A program made the position numbers and the translations under genes. Below the pieces are notes generated by a model. It did not search any database. It was not told the origin of the DNA and saw only the letters and a list, made by a program, of their open reading frames with translations. 64,000 nucleotides of DNA from Roseovarius spongiae (GTDB taxonomy: Bacteria > Pseudomonadota > Alphaproteobacteria > Rhodobacterales > Rhodobacteraceae), in the NCBI RefSeq assembly GCF_003651245.1, contig NZ_RAPE01000002.1, positions 868,001 to 932,000 on the forward strand. The letters run 5' to 3'. Positions 43,572 through 52,641 of this stretch are shown here, piece by piece. Numbering within the stretch: the first letter of the stretch is position 1; every line of letters starts with the position of its first letter.

Positions 43572-46082
43572 ATGAAAACCACAGTCAAAGCCCTTGTCGT
43601 CGGCGGCGGCGCCGTCGGAACCTCGATCGCCTATCACCTCGCCCGCGCGGGCTGGGAGGACGTGATGCTGCTCGAACGCGACGAGCTGACCAGCGGCTCC
43701 ACCTGGCACGCCGCCGGGCTGCTGCCGCTCTTCAACATGAGCTACGCGACCACCCATATCCACAAGTATTCCGTCGATTTCTACAAGACGCTGGAGGAGG
43801 AGACCGGGCTCAACGCCGGGTTCGCCGTCGTCGGCAACCTGCGCATGGCCCAGACGCAGGAGCGCATGGACGAATACATGCTCTACGCATCCACCGCCGA
43901 GACCTGCGGCGTGCCTTACGTCTGGCTCACCCCGGACGAGATCAAGGAGAAATGGCCGCTGATCGAGACCTCCGATCTCAAGGGCGCGCTCTATCACAAC
44001 ACCGACGGCTACATTAACCCGGCCGACGTGACGATGGCGATGGCCAAGGGCGCCCGCCAGCGCGGCGTGATGATCGAGCGCAAGTGGCAGGCCGACGCGT
44101 TCCACTGGACCGGCGACGCCTGGGAGGTAACGGCGACGAAGATGGTCGAGAAGGGCGGGAACCTCGTGCCGGGCGACGAACAGATCGTCATCACCGCCGA
44201 ACACGTGGTCACGTCCAGCGGCAACCACGCGCAGCGCACGGCAAGGATGCTGGGGATCCGGATGCCCGCGATTCCGGTCGAGCATCAGTTCATCGTGATG
44301 GACCAGGACCCCGAGTTGGTGAAGTTCCGCAAGGAGGCGGGCAACCCCGAACATCCCGTCATCCGCGACGCCGACGCGCAAAGCTACGTGCGCGAGGAAC
44401 GCGGCGGCTGGATCCTCGGCGTCTATGAGAAGGGCGCGCCGGCGCGGTTCGAATACGGCGTGCCGGACAGTTTCCGCGCCGACCTGTTCCAGCTCGATCT
44501 CGAGCGGATCGAAGAGCAATACGCGGCGATGATCCACCGCATCCCGTCCTGCGAGGAGTCGGGCCTGAAGGACGATTTCAACGGCCCCATCTGCTACACG
44601 CCCGACGGCAACCCGCTGGTCGGCCCCGCGCCGGGGCTGCGCAACATGTGGCTGGCCGAAGGGTTCAGCTTTGGGATCACCGCCGCCGGCGGAACCGGCT
44701 ATTACCTCGCGCAGATGATGGTGGAGGGCGAGGCCGAGATCGACATGGCGAGCCTCGACCCCAAACGGTATTCGTCGGACTGGATGACGACCGAATTCGC
44801 CGCGCGCAAGAACGAGGAATGCTACGACCACGTCTATGTCCTGCACCACCCGGACGAGGAACGCCCCGCCTGCCGTCCGCTTCGTACGGCGCCGGCGTAC
44901 GACCGCCAGAAGGCGCGCGGCGCGCAGTTCGGTTTCGTCAACGGCTGGGAGCGGCCCAATTACTTCGGGCCGCTGGACGCGCCCGAGAATTTCGATCACG
45001 ACGCGCGCAGCTTCCGTCGCGGCGGCTGGTGGCGATACGCGGTCGAAGAGGCGCGCGCGATCCGCGAGGGCGTCGGCCTGATCGACGCCACCGCGTTCAC
45101 CAAGCATATCGTCAAGGGGCCGGGCGCGACCGCGTTCCTTGACTGGTTCACCTGCAACAAGCTGCCGAGGGTGGGGCGCATCAACCTCACCTATGCGCTG
45201 ACCGCGCATGGCACGACGCGCACCGAATACACCATCGTGCGCCTGAAGGAGCATGAATATTACCTCGTCTCCGCCGGGGCGTGGAGCGAATACGACGCCG
45301 ATTTCCTGCGCAAGGCCGCCGAGGACAAGGCCCCCGAGCTCGGCTATATCGAGATCCAGGACGTCACGACCCAATGGGGCGTCTTCGCCATCGCCGGGCC
45401 GAAGTCGCGCGACGTGCTGAACGCCGTCATCAAGGACCCCGATCCCGCCACGGCCCTGTCGAACAAGCGGTTCCCGTGGCTCTCCGCGCGGCGGATCGAA
45501 CTGGGCATGTGCCCCGTGAACGCGATCCGCGTCGCCTATACCGGAGAGCTCGGCTGGGAGCTGCATCACCCGATGGAGATGCAGAACTACCTCTTCGATC
45601 TGCTGGAAGGGGCGGGCGAGGCGCATGGCATGAAGCTGGTCGGCGCGCGCGCGCAGAACTGGCTGCGCCAGGAGAAGAGCTACCGCGCCTTCGGCAACGA
45701 GCTTGGCCGCGACGCCACACCGCTCGAGGCCGATCTGCCGCGATTCATTGATCTGGACATGGAGTTCCACGGCAAGCAGGCGCTCATCGATACCGGCGTG
45801 CGCGTCAAGTGCGCGACCTTCCTTATCGACGGGCCGGACGACGCCGATCCGTGGGGGCGCGAGGTGCTTTACACGCCCGAGGGCGAGCGGGTGGGGCGAC
45901 TCACCTCGGGCGGGTATTCCGTGGCCTTCGGCAAGAGCATCGGCATCGGCTATGTGAAGCCTGAGCTGGCGACGCCGGGGACGGTTCTCAAGGTCAAGAT
46001 CATGGACCGCCTCTGGGACGCCACGGTGACCGAGGACAGCCCCTATGATCCGAAGAACGAGCGTATCCGCATCGACGGCTGA
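43572..46082 (+). CDS. Dimethylglycine/sarcosine dehydrogenase-like FAD and folate-binding protein
   Basis: An 836-residue two-part enzyme. The N-terminal half is a DAO-type FAD domain: VVGGGAVGTSIAYHLARAG (near residue 9) and LTSGSTWHAAGLLP, where a His can carry covalent FAD. The C-terminal half is a GcvT-like aminomethyl domain (VGLIDATAFTKHIVKGPGA, GPKSRDVLNAV, YTGELGWELHHPMEMQNYLF, and GRLTSGGYSVAFGKSIGIGYV). Such proteins demethylate N-methylglycines and pass formaldehyde to tetrahydrofolate, using osmolytes as carbon and nitrogen source. ATG 43572 is the first with the family start. Substrate may be dimethylglycine or sarcosine. Confidence 0.9.
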   Translation: MKTTVKALVVGGGAVGTSIAYHLARAGWEDVMLLERDELTSGSTWHAAGLLPLFNMSYATTHIHKYSVDFYKTLEEETGLNAGFAVVGNLRMAQTQERMDEYMLYASTAETCGVPYVWLTPDEIKEKWPLIETSDLKGALYHNTDGYINPADVTMAMAKGARQRGVMIERKWQADAFHWTGDAWEVTATKMVEKGGNLVPGDEQIVITAEHVVTSSGNHAQRTARMLGIRMPAIPVEHQFIVMDQDPELVKFRKEAGNPEHPVIRDADAQSYVREERGGWILGVYEKGAPARFEYGVPDSFRADLFQLDLERIEEQYAAMIHRIPSCEESGLKDDFNGPICYTPDGNPLVGPAPGLRNMWLAEGFSFGITAAGGTGYYLAQMMVEGEAEIDMASLDPKRYSSDWMTTEFAARKNEECYDHVYVLHHPDEERPACRPLRTAPAYDRQKARGAQFGFVNGWERPNYFGPLDAPENFDHDARSFRRGGWWRYAVEEARAIREGVGLIDATAFTKHIVKGPGATAFLDWFTCNKLPRVGRINLTYALTAHGTTRTEYTIVRLKEHEYYLVSAGAWSEYDADFLRKAAEDKAPELGYIEIQDVTTQWGVFAIAGPKSRDVLNAVIKDPDPATALSNKRFPWLSARRIELGMCPVNAIRVAYTGELGWELHHPMEMQNYLFDLLEGAGEAHGMKLVGARAQNWLRQEKSYRAFGNELGRDATPLEADLPRFIDLDMEFHGKQALIDTGVRVKCATFLIDGPDDADPWGREVLYTPEGERVGRLTSGGYSVAFGKSIGIGYVKPELATPGTVLKVKIMDRLWDATVTEDSPYDPKNERIRIDG

Positions 46083-46091
46083 GCGCGCGTT

Positions 46092-47306
46092 TCAGCCCTG
46101 CGGCCCGGCGGCGGCCTTCATGTGCGCGGCAAGCCGGGCGGCCTCATCGTCGACGTCGTGACGCTTCAGCACGCGCGCGCGGGCGGCGGCGCCCATCGCG
46201 GCCAGCTCCGCGGGCGGCAGCGCCGCAAGCGCGCGCACCGCGTCCGCGAACGCGTCCGTATCACCCGCCGGAACCAGCCAGCCGGTCACGCCGTCCTGCA
46301 CCAGTTCGGGCGTGCCGGCGATATGGGTCGCGATCACCGGGCGCGCGGCGGCCATCGCCTCCATCACCACCATTGGCAGCCCTTCGGCAAAGCTCGGCAT
46401 GACGAGGGCGTGGGCGCGGGCGAGCGCCTCTGCGACGCCGGCCTCATCGAGCCAGCCGGCGAAGGTGACGGCGTGAGCTATCCCGGCGGCGCGCGCCGCG
46501 TCTTCGAGGTCGGCGCGCATGGGACCGTCGCCGATCAACGTCAGGCGCAGATCCGGGTGGTCGGGAAGCAGCGCGCGCAGCATCGGGACCAGCATCATCT
46601 GGCCCTTCTGCTCAACGAAGCGCCCGATGGCGACAAGATGCGGCGCGCCCTCCGGCAGCGGCGCGGGCGGGGGCAGGCGGTCCGGTTCGATCCCGCAATG
46701 CACCACCTTGATCCGGTCCCAATGCGCCGCCGCCACCCAGCGGCAAAGCTGGCTGCGCCCGAAGCTGCTGATCGCGACCGTGAAGGCGGCGCGCTCGACC
46801 TTGGGCCCCAGCGACAGGGCGCGCGGCGCGTCGAACTCCTCGGGGCCATGGACGGTGAAGCTGTAACGCGGCCCGCCGAGCATGCGCGAGAGCATCGCGA
46901 CCGCCGCGGCGTTGGTGCCGAAATGCGCATGGGCGTGTTGCGCGTTCTCCTGTGCGCAAGTGGCGGCGACATGGGCGGCCTCGGCCAGGTAGACCAGGTG
47001 GCGCAGGCGGCCGACCTCGGACACCCCGCCCATCCGCCACGCCATGCGCAGCGCGCCAAGCGTGGCGCAGGGGCGGCGGAGCAGGCGGCGCAAAAGCGCG
47101 CCCGCCAGCGCGGGCAGACCGGCGGAGAGGACGTAGCGCGTACGCGCCGCCTCGGCCCGATCTTGGGCGTCGACCAACTCTGCATCCGAGGCGCGCATCG
47201 CAAGGCGCGTGATCTCGAACCCCTGCCGCTCGAGCGCGAGCATCTCGCGCCGGATGAAGCTGTGCGAGGGCTGCGGATAGGTGTTGAGGATATAGGCGAT
47301 CTTCAC
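46092..47306 (-). CDS. Family 4 glycosyltransferase for exopolysaccharide
   Basis: A 404-residue GT-B glycosyltransferase starting at GTG. The N-terminus (KIAYILNTYPQPSHSFIRRE) is typical of colanic-acid WcaL/AmsK-like enzymes; the donor-binding region has VAIGRFVEQKGQMMLV, LIGDGPMRADLE and the E-x7-E motif in PSFAEGLPMVVMEAMAA, followed by AGTPELVQDGVTGWLV. It adds a sugar to a lipid-linked chain in the cytoplasm. It is divergent from the flippase gene and convergent with the gene before it (gap 9 bases). Confidence 0.9.
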   Translation of the reverse strand: MKIAYILNTYPQPSHSFIRREMLALERQGFEITRLAMRASDAELVDAQDRAEAARTRYVLSAGLPALAGALLRRLLRRPCATLGALRMAWRMGGVSEVGRLRHLVYLAEAAHVAATCAQENAQHAHAHFGTNAAAVAMLSRMLGGPRYSFTVHGPEEFDAPRALSLGPKVERAAFTVAISSFGRSQLCRWVAAAHWDRIKVVHCGIEPDRLPPPAPLPEGAPHLVAIGRFVEQKGQMMLVPMLRALLPDHPDLRLTLIGDGPMRADLEDAARAAGIAHAVTFAGWLDEAGVAEALARAHALVMPSFAEGLPMVVMEAMAAARPVIATHIAGTPELVQDGVTGWLVPAGDTDAFADAVRALAALPPAELAAMGAAARARVLKRHDVDDEAARLAAHMKAAAGPQG

Positions 47307-47511
47307 GCGGCGGCTGTTCCCGGTCGTTGCTCCGCCCGAGACTAGGTCGGCGCGGCGACAAGGGAAAGCGGCGGCGCGGTGAATTCGCGCCGCCGCGTGC
47401 CGAGGAGCACAGTCGTGCGGCAAACGGCAGCGGCGCGATTGACCGGAACCGCCCTTGCGCTTAGCGTCCCAGGCCAGGCGGGGGCGCCGGCAAGGGGCGG
47501 GAAGCGGCGCG

Positions 47512-48879
47512 ATGAAACGTCTGATCACGGCAATGAGCGGCAACCGCCTGACCGCGCGCCTGCTGCGCAGCACGTCATGGGTGCTGGTCGGATTCGGCGG
47601 GGCGCAAGCGATCCGGCTGGCGTCGAACCTGATCCTGACGCGCATCCTGTTCCCCGAGGCGTTCGGGCTGATGGCGCTGGTCACGGTCATCACCGTCGGG
47701 CTGATGATGTTCTCGGACGTGGGCATCGGCCCCAGCATCAGCCAGAGCAGGCGGGGCGACGATCCCGCCTTCCTGAACACCGCCTGGTCGATCCAGATCA
47801 TGCGCGGCTTCACGCTTTGGGGGCTGACGCTGTTGCTGGCCTGGCCGGTGGCGCGGTTCTACGATCAGCCCGACCTCGTGCTGTATCTGCCGATCGCGGG
47901 GCTGGCGCTGGTCATCACCGGTTTCTTGCCGACACGGATCGAAACCGCGCACCGGCACCTCGCCTTTGGCCGGCTCACGGTGCTGGATCTCACCGCGCAA
48001 GCCATAGGGTTGGGCCTGATGGTGGTCGTGGCGCTGGCGACGCAGTCGGTCATCGCGCTGGTTCTGGGCGGGCTGTTTACCGCCACGGCCAAGCTGTTCC
48101 TGACCACCCGGTTCCTGCCGGGGCCGCGCAACCGTTTCGGGATCGAACGCGCGGCGCTGCGCGAACAGGTGCATTTCGGCAAGTGGATTTTCCTCAGCAC
48201 CGCCTTCGCCTTCGTCAGCGGGCAGGGCGACAAGGCGATCCTGGGCAAGCTGCTCGCCCTTGGGACGCTGGGGATCTACAATATCGGCTATTTTCTCGCC
48301 AGTTTCCCGATCATGCTGGGCATGTCGATGGCGCAGCAGATGCTGATCCCGGTCTTTCGCGACCGCCCGCCGACCGAGTCGCGCGCAAACCGCGCAAGGT
48401 TGCGCAAGATGCGCTTTTGCATGTCGGGCGGGCTGTTCGCGTTGCTGGGATTGATGGCCTTCGCGGGTCCGTGGGTCGTCGAGCTGCTCTATGACGACCG
48501 CTACATGCAGGCCGGGGCGATGGTGGTGCTGCTCGCTTGCGGGTTCCTGCCGCAGGCGATGGGGCTCAGCTATGATCGCGCGGCGCTGGCGGCGGGGGAT
48601 TCGCGGGGGGCGTTCGTATTCTCTGGCGTGCGCTCGACCGTGCAGATGGGGTTGCTTTGGGTCGGGTTCCAGTGGTTCGGGCTGCTGGGCGGGATCGCGT
48701 CCTTCGGGATCGCGATGGTGCTTGTGCATCCGATGCTGATCCGCCTTGCGCGGCGGCACGGAGCGTGGGACGCGCTGCATGACGCCGTCTTCGCCGCCCT
48801 GGCGCTGGCCATCGCGGCGGGGGCGATCCTGCTGCACGCCGACGCGATCGCGGCCCTGTCAGCGCCCGCGGCCCCCTGA
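47512..48879 (+). CDS. Polysaccharide flippase (Wzx/MOP superfamily)
   Basis: A 455-residue membrane protein with 12-14 helices. The opening (RSTSWVLVGFGGAQAIRLAS, then NLILTRILFPEAFGLMAL) and the SDVGIGPSISQSRRG loop are the signature of the WzxC/lipopolysaccharide flippase family. It moves the lipid-linked repeat unit across the inner membrane. ATG 47512 gives the conserved N-terminus. Its 3' end overlaps that of the convergent chain-length gene by 21 bases. Confidence 0.9.
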   Translation: MKRLITAMSGNRLTARLLRSTSWVLVGFGGAQAIRLASNLILTRILFPEAFGLMALVTVITVGLMMFSDVGIGPSISQSRRGDDPAFLNTAWSIQIMRGFTLWGLTLLLAWPVARFYDQPDLVLYLPIAGLALVITGFLPTRIETAHRHLAFGRLTVLDLTAQAIGLGLMVVVALATQSVIALVLGGLFTATAKLFLTTRFLPGPRNRFGIERAALREQVHFGKWIFLSTAFAFVSGQGDKAILGKLLALGTLGIYNIGYFLASFPIMLGMSMAQQMLIPVFRDRPPTESRANRARLRKMRFCMSGGLFALLGLMAFAGPWVVELLYDDRYMQAGAMVVLLACGFLPQAMGLSYDRAALAAGDSRGAFVFSGVRSTVQMGLLWVGFQWFGLLGGIASFGIAMVLVHPMLIRLARRHGAWDALHDAVFAALALAIAAGAILLHADAIAALSAPAAP

Positions 48880-50118
48880 GGCGGCGCGGCGGAAAAGCCG
48901 TGCGAAAACGCCGGGACGGCGGGGCGAGCGCGCCTCGGGGATGGAGACCACCGGGCGCAGGCCGATCTCGCGCTCCAACTGCTCGGCCGAGCGGATGACC
49001 GGGTGGCGCAGGTCGAGAACGAAGGCGAGGCCAAGCCCGAACAGCAGGCTCGCCGCCGCGCCCAGCAGGAAGATCACCTTGCGCGAGCGGGTGAAGGGAT
49101 AATCCGGCAGCGGCGCGGGTTCGAGCACGGTCAGGCGTTCGGACTGGCGCCGGGATTCGAGCTGATAACCGACCTGGGCCTCCTGTCGGTGCGCGGCGAC
49201 CTCGCGCAACTGGGTGCGCAGATCGGCCAGCCGACGGTCATACTGCGCCATCCTGAGGTCAAGTTGCGGCGTCCCGGCGAGATCCTCGCTCAGCCGTTCG
49301 CGCGTCGAGGCAAGGAGCGCGCGCTCGGCCTCGAGATCCTGCATCAAGAGCAGGTCCTCCTCGCGCTGGCGTCGCTCGATGCGGCTGGTCGCGGGCGCGT
49401 CAAGGCGGCGCTGCAGGGCGAGCATCCGCCGGTCGATGGTCAGGATCGACGCGCTCGCCTGTTCGATCTCGCGCTGGATGGATTCGGTATTGCCCGGCAG
49501 CGCGACGTCGTTCTCGGCGCGAAAGCGGGTGATTTCGGCTTCGAGCGCGGCGACGTCCTCTTCCAGCGACTTTTCGCGCAGCTTGAAGAATTCAAGCGTT
49601 TCATTCGCCTGTTGCAGCCGCGTGCTGACGCTGAGCGCAATCGTGTGCTGGGAAAACTCGTGCGCGATCTTCTGCGCGCCCTCCGCAGAGGGCCAGTCGG
49701 CGGTGATCCGCAGCAGCGACACCGCGCCGTCGTCGCTGTAGCCCTCTCGCGCGGCGGCGACGCCCTGGATCGACACCGATTTGCGGATCGCGGCGACCTT
49801 TTCAGATCGGGTCATCTGCGGCTGGTCGGCGAACAGGCCGAGCTTGGCGATGATGTCGAGGACGGAGTCGCGCGACATGACCTGCTGTTCGATGATTTGC
49901 AGGCGGCGGGCGGATGACCCGGTGATCGTGCTGGGGGCGAGATCGGCGGCGATGGTCGGCTTCTGGACCTGCAACACCTCGGACGAACTGTAGAGATGCT
50001 GCTGCCCGAGGGCGTAGAAGAATGCGAGGATCGAACCGATAAGGAACATGGCCACGATGGTCATGATGCGCCGGCGCACCATGTCAATCGCGTCAGCAAT
50101 CGAATAGATCGATCCCAT
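48859..50118 (-). CDS. Chain-length determinant (Wzz-type) exopolysaccharide protein
   Basis: A 419-residue inner-membrane protein with one helix near each end (ITMIVAMFLIGSILAFFYAL region and VIFLLGAAASLLFGLGLAFV) and a long periplasmic coiled-coil (residues about 170-340, rich in Glu, Arg, Leu and Gln). ATG 50118 is preferred to a TTG one codon upstream. The Pro-rich PLPDYPFTRSRKVIFLLG before the second helix is the Wzz signature. It controls polysaccharide length together with the next gene, a kinase relative without a proper P-loop. Confidence 0.9.
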   Translation of the reverse strand: MGSIYSIADAIDMVRRRIMTIVAMFLIGSILAFFYALGQQHLYSSSEVLQVQKPTIAADLAPSTITGSSARRLQIIEQQVMSRDSVLDIIAKLGLFADQPQMTRSEKVAAIRKSVSIQGVAAAREGYSDDGAVSLLRITADWPSAEGAQKIAHEFSQHTIALSVSTRLQQANETLEFFKLREKSLEEDVAALEAEITRFRAENDVALPGNTESIQREIEQASASILTIDRRMLALQRRLDAPATSRIERRQREEDLLLMQDLEAERALLASTRERLSEDLAGTPQLDLRMAQYDRRLADLRTQLREVAAHRQEAQVGYQLESRRQSERLTVLEPAPLPDYPFTRSRKVIFLLGAAASLLFGLGLAFVLDLRHPVIRSAEQLEREIGLRPVVSIPEARSPRRPGVFARLFRRAASGGRGR

Positions 50119-50241
50119 CAATCAGCCTTTTGCCTCAAATGCGCCTGCTGCCGCGGCGCCGGTCCCGCCACTTCGTGCGGCTGCGGACCACGGATGGCAC
50201 ATCATATGGGCAAAACTATGACAGCCCGCCAGTATCGGCGG

Positions 50242-51207
50242 TCAGGCCGCGGCGCGCGTCGATGGGTCGCGCGCACGGTTGAGGAGAACCCCGAGCAACT
50301 GGGTCCGGCCTTCGAGGCGGCGCTCGCATTCCTTGATCTGCGCGCCGAGCGTGCGGGTCGCGTCCGCCACCAGCAACACGCCGTCGACCTGCGGCAGGAA
50401 CGCCTGGAGGTCGTCATGTTCCAGCATCGGCGGCAGGTCGTAGAGCACCACGTCAGGCAGCAGCGCGCCGATCATGTCGTCGAGCACCGCGCCGGAGCGC
50501 TTGGATTGCAGGATCTCCGCCGGGTTGACCGGGCGCGCGCGGTTCAGACCGACCGCCAGCGTGTCCGAACAGCGCAGGATATGGTCGCGCGTCGCCACCT
50601 GCCCGGCGAGATAGCGGTGCATGTCGCCCGGCCCGCGCAGGCCAAGCGCCTGCGCGACGCCGGGCCGGCGCTGGTTGAGATCCATCAGCACGGTGCGGAA
50701 GTCGGGAATGCGGCTTATGCTGAGCGCGAGGTTGGTCGCTGTGAACGTCGTCCCGCAGCCCGATGTCGGCGCGGTGATCGCGATCCGGTTCCAGACCTCG
50801 CCCTGCAACGTCTGAAGCAGTTGCGTGCGCAGATCGTCGATGACGCGCAGCACCCGCCGGTCCCCGCCCGAAAGCGCCATCTGAGCGTTGAGCGCCGAGG
50901 TCGCGCCCAGCCCGAGCGGGATCCGCTCAAGCGATTCCCAGCTGCCGGGGTCATAGGGGGCGAGTGCGTTCATCCGGGGCTGATGGGGCAGGGCTCCGCC
51001 CGGCGGGCGCGCATCGGCGATCCCGAGCGACGGGTCACGCATGCCCCATTTCGCCGGCATGAACTGGCCGTTGACGCGGCGCGTCAATTCCAGGTCGAAG
51101 GGCAGGTCACGCATGTCCATAGCCACGGTGCGCGCGTCGCGCTCCGCGTCAGCGTCGGCGCGCCCCGATCCTGCGTCGGTCCGCGCGGTCCGGTCCGATT
51201 CGCCCAT
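50242..51207 (-). CDS. CpsD/BY-kinase-like protein with a degenerate P-loop
   Basis: A 321-residue cytoplasmic protein of the bacterial tyrosine-kinase fold (VLRVIDDLRTQLLQTLQG, then VWNRIAITAPTSGCG). The Walker A site reads TSGCGTTFTATN, with Thr where the family has the essential Lys (G-K-T/S). Walker A' is VLMDLNQRRPG with the Asp kept, and Walker B is VVLYDLPPML. The C-terminal Tyr cluster is absent. ATG 51207 follows AAGGTG; an ATG at 51234 is also possible. It probably regulates or partners the Wzz protein without normal kinase activity. Confidence 0.85.
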   Translation of the reverse strand: MGESDRTARTDAGSGRADADAERDARTVAMDMRDLPFDLELTRRVNGQFMPAKWGMRDPSLGIADARPPGGALPHQPRMNALAPYDPGSWESLERIPLGLGATSALNAQMALSGGDRRVLRVIDDLRTQLLQTLQGEVWNRIAITAPTSGCGTTFTATNLALSISRIPDFRTVLMDLNQRRPGVAQALGLRGPGDMHRYLAGQVATRDHILRCSDTLAVGLNRARPVNPAEILQSKRSGAVLDDMIGALLPDVVLYDLPPMLEHDDLQAFLPQVDGVLLVADATRTLGAQIKECERRLEGRTQLLGVLLNRARDPSTRAAA

Positions 51208-51271
51208 GTCTTTCACCTTCTGCACCTGGGTCATATGCCGCCGCGCGCATCCGGCGGGGCCTGGTCTGTCG

Positions 51272-51997
51272 TCAGTATCCCGTGCGCTTGAGCACTGCGC
51301 CGACGGTCAGGAACAGCACCTTGAGATCCTGCGCGAGCGAGAGAGAGCGATCATATTCCGCGTCAAGCGCCACCCGCAAGCTGAACAGGCCCTCGTTGCG
51401 CTTGGACACCTGCCACAACCCGGTAATCCCGGGGCGCAGGGCGAAGTAGTGTTCCGCATCGCCGTAGAGCGGCAGTTGATCGACCATCATCGGGCGCGGG
51501 CCGACCACGCTCATCTCGCCCAGCAGCACGTTCCAGAGCTGGGGCAGTTCATCGAGCGAGGATTTGCGCAGGATCGAGCCCACGCGCGTGATGCGCGGGT
51601 CGTTCTTGAGCTTTTGGGTGGTTTCCCACTCGACGCGCAGCGCGGGATCGTTGGCGAGGTGATCGGCCAGGCTCGCGTCGGCGTCCCGCACCATCGTGCG
51701 CAGCTTGAGGATGCGGAACACGCGCCCGTCTCGGCCAAGCCGGTCCTGCCGGTAAAACGGCGCACCGCCCTCCACCCAGAGCAGGGCCGCGCTGATCCCG
51801 ATCAGGAGCAGCGCAATCGGCGCGCTCAACAGCACGAACAGGATGTCGAGCGTCCGCTTGCCCACGCCCCGATAAAACCCACCGGTCCGGCGCGCGCGCG
51901 CGCCGGAGGGGCGGCGGCCCGACAGGTTCATCAGTCCGCGCTCGGCGACGGCATTCAGCCCGTTTGGCTGATGCGCGTGAAAATTCGTCTCTGACAT
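51272..51997 (-). CDS. Undecaprenyl-phosphate sugar transferase (exopolysaccharide initiation)
   Basis: A 241-residue protein of the WbaP/ExoY type. A membrane helix ([22 protein letters not shown]) is followed by the catalytic domain with [54 protein letters not shown] and [11 protein letters not shown]. It loads the first sugar phosphate onto the lipid carrier. ATG 51997 follows GGGGAG. It reads in the same direction as the kinase-like and Wzz genes, so these three form one operon, with the promoter in the long gap upstream. Confidence 0.93.
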   Translation of the reverse strand: MSETNFHAHQPNGLNAVAERGLMNLSGRRPSGARARRTGGFYRGVGKRTLDILFVLLSAPIALLLIGISAALLWVEGGAPFYRQDRLGRDGRVFRILKLRTMVRDADASLADHLANDPALRVEWETTQKLKNDPRITRVGSILRKSSLDELPQLWNVLLGEMSVVGPRPMMVDQLPLYGDAEHYFALRPGITGLWQVSKRNEGLFSLRVALDAEYDRSLSLAQDLKVLFLTVGAVLKRTGY

Positions 51998-52641
51998 CGG
52001 CACTCCCCTATTGCCTGAAACCACATTTACTCGTCATGCCCTTCGCGCCTCGTCAGAGCGCCGCTATCCTGCGGCTTTCCCCGGCTGTTTTCCCGCGCCC
52101 GTCGCCGGGATGTTCCCGCCGTCGAACGCCCGCCCCCGGGGTTCAGTTGGTTTGCGCCGCGCGGATGGCGAAAATTCGCCTTCAATGCGACACAATTCAA
52201 CTTAACACTTATCGCATCCTTGTTAACAATATCAGGGGAAACATTCTGTTTCCTTAGCTATTGAACCACAACGATAATTCCGTGCCAGCCGCTCTCCTAA
52301 TGCGTGTATCCGGGGGTGGATTTGATGAACGATTGGCCTTTGACGCCCGTATTGTTTCGACTTCAGGCACAATTCATCAGGCATGTCGGTGAGTGTCGGA
52401 TGCCCTGCGAAGTCGACAAGCTGACGGCAGCGCCATCGAAAGGCCGCCATAGCCGGGATCGGGGAAATCCGGGCTGATGCCGGGCGAATCGGCGCCGCGC
52501 CTGGCGCTCCGACCGGACGCGCCATGGCCGAAATATCTGACCCGTTCAGTTTACAGGAGTTCGCGATCTCATGACGGCATGTAGTTCCGTCGCCACCGTG
52601 ACCGGGCGGGGGCTATTCGGGCCGCGGGATGGGCCGCCGGA
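51998..52641. other. 644-base intergenic region before the exopolysaccharide operon
   Basis: No supported gene. The part at about 52190-52270 is far richer in A and T than the rest of the window (CTTAACACTTATCGC, TTGTTAACAATATC), with a 6-5-6 dyad GGAAAC-ATTCT-GTTTCC at 52237-52253. This is the likely regulatory region of the minus-strand sugar transferase operon, with a long leader. A 97-codon open frame on the minus strand (52232-52525) has no ribosome site or family features and is not counted. Confidence 0.6.

Noticed and set aside
42708..45770. 1020-codon open frame on the minus strand
   Set aside because: It is antisense to the lipoprotein and dimethylglycine-dehydrogenase-like genes, has no family motifs, and is an effect of high GC content leaving few stop codons.
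47575..48837. 420-codon open frame on the minus strand
   Set aside because: Antisense to the flippase; composition is dominated by Gln, Arg, Asp and His as expected for a GC-rich shadow frame.
52232..52525. 97-codon open frame on the minus strand
   Set aside because: It covers the A/T-rich regulatory stretch, lacks a ribosome site, and has no recognisable domain.
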